Shown here one piece after another: positions 58,195-64,000 of a stretch of 64,000 nucleotides of DNA. A program made the position numbers and the translations under genes. A model generated the notes under the pieces. That model was given only the letters and a program-made list of their open reading frames with translations. It had not been told where the DNA came from and did not search any database. This DNA is from Kribbella aluminosa (GTDB lineage: Bacteria > Actinomycetota > Actinomycetes > Propionibacteriales > Kribbellaceae): NCBI RefSeq assembly GCF_017876295.1, contig NZ_JAGINT010000002.1, forward strand, positions 1,612,001-1,676,000. Direction: 5' to 3'. Positions within the stretch are counted from its first letter, which is position 1; every line of letters begins with the position of its first letter.

Positions 58195-59496
58195 ATGCAG
58201 ATCCGGAGTCGGTGGTCGGCGATCGTCGGCTACTCCCTGGTCGGCGCCGCGACCCAGCTGGTCTGGCTGAACTTCGCCGGCGTCACGACCGTCGCTGCCG
58301 CACGGTACGGCGTGTCCGAGAGCGCGATCGGCTGGCTCGCCCAGGTGTTCCCGCTGCTGTACGTCGTACTGGCGATCCCGTGCGGCCTGGTCCTGGACCG
58401 CTGGTTCCGCGCCGGGCTGGTCGCCGGCGCCGTACTGACTGCCGTGGGCGCCGTCGTCCGGTTGATCGGCGACGACTTCGGCTGGCTGCTCGCGGGCCAG
58501 ATCCTGGCCTCGATCGCGCAACCGCTCGTCCTGAACGCGGTCACCGGCATCACCGGCCGCTACCTCCGCGAGAAGGACCGCCCGACCGGCATCGCAATCG
58601 GCACCGCCAGCATCTTCGCCGGCATGGTGATCGCGTTCCTGCTCTCCGCGATCTTCACGACCGCGGCCTCACTTCCCGCCATGCTGATCGCCGCCGCGGC
58701 GTTCTGTGTGCTCGCCGCAGTCGTGCTAGTGGTCGCGCTCTACACCAGCCCCACCCACAGCGCCGCCGCCCGCGAGGCCAACGACGCCCGCGCCGGCGAG
58801 AACCTCCCACCCGATGTCGGCGTCCCGCCTAGGTCCGGCGTTGAGCACGAGCCCGGTGTTCCTTCTGGGGTCGGCGTGCCGCTCGCGGTCGGCGCCGCCG
58901 CGGCCGGTCGCCGCGATCGAGGCGCATTGGCAGCAGCCTGGGGCGACCCGCTCATCCGCCGCCTGTGCGTCCTCGCGATCTTCCCGTTCGGCGTCTTCGT
59001 TGCCATGAGCACCTTCGCCCAAGCCCTCCTCGAACCCGCCGGAGTCAGCGGCGCCACCGCCAGCACGATCCTCCTGCTACAGGTCGTAGCCGGCGTCATC
59101 GGCAGCGCAACCATCCCCATCCTCGTCGTCCGCCGGCACTCCGAATCACTACTCCTGGTAGTAAGCCTCGCCACCACCGCCGCAGCATGCACCCTCCTCG
59201 CCATCGCCCCCAGCGCCGCCACCGGTTTCCTCTCCATCACCGTGATCGGCCTGCTCCTCCTCCCCGCCCTCCCAATCGTCCTGGAACTAGTAGAACGCCG
59301 CACCGGCGAAGCCGAAGGCACCGCAGCCGGCCTCATCTGGATGGCCGGCAACCTGGGCGGGCTGGTAGTAGCCGTAGCAGTAGGCCTCCTGGTCCACCAC
59401 CCCACCGCGGCCTTCCTGCTGATGGCCGCCATAGCCCTACTGGCAGTCCCCGGCGCCCGAGCCCTCCACCGCCCGATAACCGAACTCCGCCCCTAG
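58195..59496 (+). CDS. MFS transporter with a long central loop
   Basis: 433 aa, 12 spans in two halves joined by a Pro/Gly/Ala-rich cytoplasmic loop of about 60 residues (around 185-245). G-L-V-L-D-R-W-F-R-A at the loop 2-3 position and V-S-E-S-A-I-G-W-L-A-Q-V-F-P resemble FLVCR/CynX-like carriers. Substrate unknown. tRNA-Thr follows 32 bases downstream. Confidence 0.82.
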   Translation: MQIRSRWSAIVGYSLVGAATQLVWLNFAGVTTVAAARYGVSESAIGWLAQVFPLLYVVLAIPCGLVLDRWFRAGLVAGAVLTAVGAVVRLIGDDFGWLLAGQILASIAQPLVLNAVTGITGRYLREKDRPTGIAIGTASIFAGMVIAFLLSAIFTTAASLPAMLIAAAAFCVLAAVVLVVALYTSPTHSAAAREANDARAGENLPPDVGVPPRSGVEHEPGVPSGVGVPLAVGAAAAGRRDRGALAAAWGDPLIRRLCVLAIFPFGVFVAMSTFAQALLEPAGVSGATASTILLLQVVAGVIGSATIPILVVRRHSESLLLVVSLATTAAACTLLAIAPSAATGFLSITVIGLLLLPALPIVLELVERRTGEAEGTAAGLIWMAGNLGGLVVAVAVGLLVHHPTAAFLLMAAIALLAVPGARALHRPITELRP

Positions 59497-59528
59497 CTCC
59501 CCATCCTCTACTATGTATCCGCACACCC

Positions 59529-59601
59529 GCCGGTGTGGCGCAACTGGCAGCGCACCGCTCTTGTAAAGCGGGGGTTAGGGGTTCAAGTCCCCTCACCGGC
59601 T
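59529..59601 (+). tRNA. tRNA-Thr (anticodon TGT)
   Basis: 73 bases, cloverleaf complete: acceptor GCCGGTG/CACCGGC, anticodon stem CCGCT/AGCGG around loop CTTGTAA (anticodon TGT, reads ACA), T-loop GTTCAAGTC. Discriminator T; CCA is not encoded. The sequence changes in composition just downstream, consistent with an element inserted at the tRNA. Confidence 0.95.
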
Positions 59602-59918
59602 CCGTTACCTGGAAAGATAAGTAGCCGCTTATCCCTCAGCAGGTGGTTACTCCAGGTTTACTCGAGGTTTTGCGCCGGACATCGCGGCGGTTGTCAGCGG
59701 GTCGCGCCTTCGATCACGACCGCTCGATCATGCCCACACGCCGGCGGGCGACCACCCGAATTGGGGTCTCAGCTGCGTGTTCGGCTCGCCCGGCGATAAC
59801 AGCCGGATGACGGTCGGTAACGGATCGCGTCCGAGGACCGATACCCCCAAGGGGAGGGAAAGCAGATCCGCGGCACCCCCAGACGTCGAGTAGGTCTACC
59901 GGGGGAGAGTGCGAAGCG
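59602..59918. other. Left edge of the genomic island, no gene seen
   Basis: 317 bases of mixed composition between the tRNA and the defence genes. It contains small dyads (ATAAG-6-CTTAT at about 59618) and a purine-rich GGGGGAGAG ribosome site near the end. No integrase, attachment repeat or ORF with coding character is visible. Confidence 0.45.
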
Positions 59919-61757
59919 ATGCAGGTTCGGCGAGTGCGTATCAGGAACTTTCGTGGCGTCCAATCGGCCGATATCCGGCTCGACGGGCACACTCTCCTGG
60001 TAGGCGGCAACAGTGTCGGAAAGTCGACGATCTGCGATGCGCTGGATCTCGCCCTCGGGCCTGAGCGAATGTTCCGGCGCCCGGTGGTCGATGAATACGA
60101 CTTCCACTCGGCCGCGTACCTCCCCAGTGATGAAGGTGCTCGACCCGAGATCCACATCGAGGTCGTGCTGGTCGACCTCTCGGACACTGCAACGCTACGG
60201 TTCGGCGCGCACCTCCGGAAGTGGGATGTCGAGAGCAACGACTTTGCGGATGTCGAGGCCGATGCCATTGATGAGGCTGACACTCGTCCGTGGTGTTTGC
60301 CTATCGTGTTCTTCGGCCGCTTCAACCCCGCAGAGGACGACTTCGAGGGCGGCACCTTCTTCGCTCACCCGGTGCCCATCTCAGACGACCTGACCGCCGA
60401 GATCGCCGACCTCGGTGGCGGCAGGCGGTCGTTCACTCGCGAAGACAAGCGCTACTCCGGATATCTGTATCTGCGCCCGAACAGAACCGGCTCCCGTGCC
60501 CTCAGCCTGCAACGGGGATCCCTGCTCGACACGATCATCCGCTTGGAATCGGACACCGAGGTCACTCTCTGGGAGAAGCTCCGCTCGGATCTCGCCGACG
60601 TCGCACTGGTTGCGAAGGATTCGAAGCTCGAGAAGATCCTTGGCCAGGTGAAGTCGCGCGTGAGTCAGTTCGTGTCGCTTGGCGGCGCCTCGGATGACGT
60701 GCAGCTCCATGCTTCAGAACTCACGCGGGAGAACATCCGCGAGGTCCTCCGGGTGTTCATCTCTAACAAGCCTGGTGCGTTCGCAGTTCCGTTCGGCCGC
60801 CTCAGCACCGGATCACTCAACCTTGTCGTCTTCGCTCTGTTGACCTACATCGCTGAGCTGAGAGGCGATACCTCAGTCATCTTCGCGATGGAGGAGCCCG
60901 AGATCGCCATCCCGCCGCATGCCCAGCGGCGTCTGGTCGACTTCGTCACCACTCACATGGGACAAGCGATCGTCACCTCGCACTCGCCGTACGTCATCGA
61001 GCGATTCGAGCCCGAGAACATCGTGGTTCTGAGACGCGATGACGATGGCCTACTGGGCAGCGGGCCAATCACCCTGCCCGTGGACTTCAAGCTGAAGCGC
61101 TATCGCGAGAATCGGCGCCAGTTCGCTGAGGCGATTCTTGCCCGAGCCGTCCTCGTCGTTGAAGGTGCCACCGAAGCGTCGCTAATCCCAGTTGCAGCGG
61201 ACGTCATGGAAGCAGACCCGGCCTTGAAATACACCCATATCGACTTGGCCGGTGTTTCGGTGTTCGATGCGGGGAACGACGTCTCGGTTCCGCTGTACGC
61301 GCCGCTGTTCAGGAGCCTGGGCAAACCCGTCTACGGGATGCATGACACGCCGAGCCAGCCCCTGAAGGCCGACATCGCCGCGAAGGGACAGGACTTCACG
61401 GAGTACAAGGTGATTCCGTACTCCGGAGTTGAGGATCTGCTGATCACCGAGATGCCGGCGTCGACCAAGCGACGCTTTCTTGAGAAAGCGCCTGAGCGCC
61501 CCGACTACCCGAGCGATTGTGGCTCACTTGCGCCGAGCGCTTCTGATCAGGACGTGGACGCGTTGCTGCGAGATGTGCTGCGTCATCGCAAAGGCGCCTA
61601 CTACGGCTACGCCGCGGCTCTTGTCGCGGAGGCGGAGGGCGCCACGGAGCTGCCTGCATCGATAGTCAGCCTGCTCGGCCTTATCGACCAACAACTGACA
61701 GCAGAGCCGGCAAGTCCCGCCGTGGACCACGCGTCGGATCCCGGGGAGGGCTCTTGA
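59919..61757 (+). CDS. GajA-like ATPase/TOPRIM nuclease (OLD family)
   Basis: 612 aa. ABC/SMC-like ATPase split around a dimerisation insert: Walker A G-N-S-V-G-K-S-T (Lys35), signature-like R-L-S-T-G-S-L, Walker B I-F-A-M-E-E-P-E (Glu325/326) and switch T-S-H-S-P-Y. A TOPRIM domain follows: L-V-V-E-G-A-T-E (Glu415), then G-M-H-D-T in place of the usual D-x-D. With the next gene this is the gene pair of Gabija, where GajA nicks DNA when nucleotides fall during infection. Slightly longer than the B. cereus protein. Codons use more A/T at third positions than the left part of the window, indicating transfer. Confidence 0.82.
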   Translation: MQVRRVRIRNFRGVQSADIRLDGHTLLVGGNSVGKSTICDALDLALGPERMFRRPVVDEYDFHSAAYLPSDEGARPEIHIEVVLVDLSDTATLRFGAHLRKWDVESNDFADVEADAIDEADTRPWCLPIVFFGRFNPAEDDFEGGTFFAHPVPISDDLTAEIADLGGGRRSFTREDKRYSGYLYLRPNRTGSRALSLQRGSLLDTIIRLESDTEVTLWEKLRSDLADVALVAKDSKLEKILGQVKSRVSQFVSLGGASDDVQLHASELTRENIREVLRVFISNKPGAFAVPFGRLSTGSLNLVVFALLTYIAELRGDTSVIFAMEEPEIAIPPHAQRRLVDFVTTHMGQAIVTSHSPYVIERFEPENIVVLRRDDDGLLGSGPITLPVDFKLKRYRENRRQFAEAILARAVLVVEGATEASLIPVAADVMEADPALKYTHIDLAGVSVFDAGNDVSVPLYAPLFRSLGKPVYGMHDTPSQPLKADIAAKGQDFTEYKVIPYSGVEDLLITEMPASTKRRFLEKAPERPDYPSDCGSLAPSASDQDVDALLRDVLRHRKGAYYGYAAALVAEAEGATELPASIVSLLGLIDQQLTAEPASPAVDHASDPGEGS

Positions 61758-63464
61758 GTGGCCGAGATCGAGTTGAACGAGAAGCGCCAAGCGATTCTGC
61801 AGTCTCGAGGCCACGTCCTCATCGAGGGTGGGCCTGGATGCGGTAAGACGACGATTGCTCTGCTCAAGGCCCGAGGCGTCATCCCGCAGCTCCGCCTCGA
61901 GCAGCACGTTCTCTTCCTCAGCTTCTCGCGGGCCGCCGTCCGGCAGGTAACTGATCGCTTGCCAGGCGTCCTGACTCGTGCTGATCGGCGTGTGATCGAG
62001 GTGAGGACTTTCCATGCCTTCTTCCTCGAAGTTGTACGCAGCCAGGGCCAGCTCCTGACCGGTGCGCCGGTCAGGTTCATCACGCCTGAGCGAGAGGCGC
62101 AGCGACGAGCAGATCACGACGGTGACTGGCAGGTGGAGATCGATCGGTTGGCTCGACAGGAGTCCGTCTTCGTCTTCGAGACCCTCGCTCCGATCGCCGC
62201 AGAGCTTCTTGAGCGATCCGCTGATGTGCGCGCCCTCTACAGTGCCAGGTACCCGCTTGTGATCGTCGATGAGTTCCAGGACACCAACCGAGATCAATGG
62301 CGCGTGATCAAGGCCTTGTCAGAACGGAGCACGATCGTCTGCCTGGCCGATCCTGACCAACGCATCTTCGACCACCTGCCCGGCGTCGACGAGCACCGAA
62401 TCCAGGATGTGCGCACTGCACTGGAACCCGTCTCGTTCGACCTGTCCGAGGACAATCATCGAAGCCCGGGGAGCGGTCTGCTCGACTATGCCAATGCGGT
62501 ACTGCGGAACCGGCCGTCCGCACGGCCCGACAACGTCATCGTGAAGTGGTATCGGTACGACAATGCTGAAGCGTTGGCTCATTGGGCTGTGGTGGCGGTG
62601 CAACGCAAACTTGTTCAGGAAACAGGCGTTCCTCCCACGATCGCCGTCCTGACACGCACGAACCTGCTCGCAGCCCGTGTGTCCGAGGTCCTTGCACAGG
62701 ATCGGACGGCGCCGGACGGAGGCCGTCTCGCTGCGATCGACCACGTGCTCCAGGTGGATCCCGAGTTGACGGCGGCGGCCGCTCTCGTGGTTGCGAGCGT
62801 TCTTGAGTGGCGACTGCTCGAACGGAACCAGGCCGTGGCCTACACCTTGCGGCACCTCGCCGGCTACTACCGGACCAAGTTGGGCCGCGGAACCAGCGGT
62901 GCTCGGAAGACGATCACCACCGTCCAGCGCGCGATCGAGGCGATCGACGCAGGCCGCGATCCTGTGTCGAAGACAGCAAAGGTGTTGCTCGAGCGGTTCG
63001 ATAGGCCGGCCGAGCTCACCGGACGACCTGTTCGTGACTGGCAGGTCGCGCGAGCCAGACTGGCAGGGTCCGCAGAGCTGGATGAGATCAACAAGCGAGT
63101 GCGGCTGTTACGGGTGCTTCGTGCTACCGACTCCCTTGCCTCCGCACTGCAAGATGCTTGGGACGGAAGTGCTGGTTACCAGCGAGCAGCCGACGTGGTC
63201 CGCATTGCTCTCGCGGAGGACGCTGTCACTGTGGCGCGGCAGGAACCAGCGTTGGTGAGCGTCATGAATATGCACAAATCCAAGGGAAAGGAGTTTGACG
63301 CCGTCATCATCGTCGAGGGGCGCCATCAAGGTCAGCTCCTCAGCGACGACCTGAGTGGCCAGGAAGTGGAGCGTCGACTGCTCCGCGTGGCCATCACGCG
63401 TGCCCGTCAACTCGTCGTGTTTGTGCGCCCCGTTGGCGCCCAGCCCTTGACCCCGCAGACCTGA
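61758..63464 (+). CDS. GajB-like UvrD-family helicase
   Basis: 568 aa SF1A helicase. Q-like N-E-K-R-Q, motif I G-G-P-G-C-G-K-T-T (Lys30), motif Ia F-L-S-F-S-R-A-A, motif II D-E-F-Q-D-T (Asp171), motif III D-P-D-Q-R-I-F, motif IV-VI including M-H-K-S-K-G-K-E-F-D and R-V-A-I-T-R-A-R. GTG starts right after the nuclease stop (no gap), implying a fixed complex. Missing UvrD 2B bulk fits GajB-type enzymes, which sense DNA ends and activate the nuclease. Confidence 0.85.
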   Translation: MAEIELNEKRQAILQSRGHVLIEGGPGCGKTTIALLKARGVIPQLRLEQHVLFLSFSRAAVRQVTDRLPGVLTRADRRVIEVRTFHAFFLEVVRSQGQLLTGAPVRFITPEREAQRRADHDGDWQVEIDRLARQESVFVFETLAPIAAELLERSADVRALYSARYPLVIVDEFQDTNRDQWRVIKALSERSTIVCLADPDQRIFDHLPGVDEHRIQDVRTALEPVSFDLSEDNHRSPGSGLLDYANAVLRNRPSARPDNVIVKWYRYDNAEALAHWAVVAVQRKLVQETGVPPTIAVLTRTNLLAARVSEVLAQDRTAPDGGRLAAIDHVLQVDPELTAAAALVVASVLEWRLLERNQAVAYTLRHLAGYYRTKLGRGTSGARKTITTVQRAIEAIDAGRDPVSKTAKVLLERFDRPAELTGRPVRDWQVARARLAGSAELDEINKRVRLLRVLRATDSLASALQDAWDGSAGYQRAADVVRIALAEDAVTVARQEPALVSVMNMHKSKGKEFDAVIIVEGRHQGQLLSDDLSGQEVERRLLRVAITRARQLVVFVRPVGAQPLTPQT

Positions 63465-63474
63465 TCAACCCGCA

Positions 63475-64000
63475 CTAGGGCTGTGGACCTTGTACGTCGA
63501 TCCGATCCTGGTCGTGGACATGGCGGAGAGCCTCTTCGAGGTGCTTCGCCGCTCCCGGGTTCCGGCGACGGCGGCCGAAGTAGTCGTCTACGGTGGTCGA
63601 GGTCTGTGCATGTCCGAGTTGGTCGGCGACTTGGCGTGGGGTCTGCCCGGCATCTTCCAGGATCGTTGCCGTGGTCTTCCTGAACACGTGTGCGGTTACC
63701 CAGGCCAGCTCATCCGCCAGTGACTGCAGGCCTGCCAGTTCGGTCAGTTCCAGGAGGGCGCTGCGGTCCTGTCTGCTGATTCCGTAGGTGTCGGCAAGGA
63801 TCGCGGCCTCGTTGGCTGTCACTTTCACTCGGGCGGTTTCGATCAGACTGATCCGGGTCTTTCGCCAGCCGAGCTTCTCGATCGTCTGGGTTTGCGTGAG
63901 GCCGGCTTTGCGTCGGTGATCGCGCAGGAGCCTGCCTAGTTCGCGGCGACGTCGGCTGCCGATCGGCCGGCGGGCGTTCCGGATCGCCTTCTGTACGTTG
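63475..64000 (-). CDS. XRE-repressor/tyrosine-recombinase hybrid, 5' end outside window
   Basis: One uninterrupted minus-strand frame, open to the right edge. From the edge: a basic segment, then an XRE HTH (L-G-R-L-L-R-D-H-R-R-K-A-G-L-T-Q-T-Q; I-S-L-I-E-T-A-R-V-K-V) and L-L-E-L-T-E-L-A typical of actinobacterial XRE regulators. It passes at about 63700 into the C-terminal end of a tyrosine recombinase: H-V-F-R-K-T-T-A-T, Q-L-G-H-A-Q-T-S and the tyrosine in V-D-D-Y-F-G-R-R. The recombinase lacks its first catalytic Arg, so it is not an active integrase. Probably a deletion fusion in a decayed mobile element. Confidence 0.7.
   Translation of the reverse strand, partial: NVQKAIRNARRPIGSRRRRELGRLLRDHRRKAGLTQTQTIEKLGWRKTRISLIETARVKVTANEAAILADTYGISRQDRSALLELTELAGLQSLADELAWVTAHVFRKTTATILEDAGQTPRQVADQLGHAQTSTTVDDYFGRRRRNPGAAKHLEEALRHVHDQDRIDVQGPQP

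Noticed and set aside
59714..60355. Minus-strand frame over the start of the GajA-like gene
   Set aside because: Ser/Arg-rich shadow of the real gene; no start signal or domain.
63475..63828. Short stand-alone integrase fragment starting at 63828
   Set aside because: The frame stays open and meaningful (XRE HTH) up to the window edge, so the GTG at 63828 is internal.

Overview
The window is one high-GC actinobacterial chromosome segment. Codons end mostly in G or C, GTG starts are common, GTGA/ATGA stop-start overlaps abound, and there are secreted sugar enzymes, MsiK-type sugar ABC ATPase logic and a WhiB-free heterotroph gene mix. My best guess is a Kribbella-like soil organism (Propionibacteriales), but that is inference from style, not from a marker gene.

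Layout. 1-4571: 3' end of an NAD-dependent epimerase, then a sugar ABC importer without its own ATPase (lipoprotein plus two permeases) and a secreted GH16 glucanase, all coupled by 4-base overlaps. 4680-5353: VapBC-type toxin-antitoxin pair. 5571-12927: a DUF4032 kinase-like gene divergent from a LacI/MalR-type repressor, then a second ATPase-less sugar importer and a GH13 alpha-glucosidase. 13038-16889: copper operon (csoR, copZ, secreted protein, copA) with two CsoR boxes. 16988-20548: divergent YfhO-like membrane protein and GtrB/CsbB-like polyprenol-phosphate glycosyltransferase. 20608-22927: MsiK/UgpC-type ATPase, probably serving both importers, divergent from a second LacI repressor that shares an operator motif with the first.

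23073-28204: snapalysin-type protease, gene debris, SoxR with a textbook SoxR box, a DEAD-box RNA helicase with a long leader and a tandem-repeat N-terminus, and a SelA-fold PLP enzyme. 28321-34730: penicillin-acylase-type enzyme fused to a discoidin domain, a YbjQ protein, GH1 beta-glucosidase and its MFS transporter. 34858-38154: YcaQ-like protein, an ArsR/SRPBCC/RibD-C operon with an 18-bp palindromic operator, and an EVE-domain protein. 38165-43694: tricarboxylate transporter tctCBA divergent from a CitA/CitB-type two-component system. 43897-51602: a frameshifted DinB gene, gamma-carbonic anhydrase, DUF1851, cupin, a TetR/EmrB-type efflux pair with operator repeats, GNAT, EamA exporter, FAD oxidase and an NTF2-like protein. 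51909-59496: a 1005-residue secreted sugar-dehydrogenase-like protein with PKD, discoidin and ricin-lectin parts, a mini-UvrC, SecD-P1-like protein, TrmH-type methyltransferase, DUF4287 and an MFS transporter behind a near-perfect 32-bp dyad.

59529-64000: a tRNA-Thr(TGT) followed by sequence with plainly lower GC at third positions. It carries a two-gene Gabija-like anti-phage module (OLD-type ATPase/TOPRIM nuclease plus UvrD-like helicase, start abutting stop) and ends in an open reading frame in which an XRE repressor runs directly into the last part of a tyrosine recombinase. This looks like an integrated element that has lost most of its integrase, leaving the defence module fixed at the tRNA.
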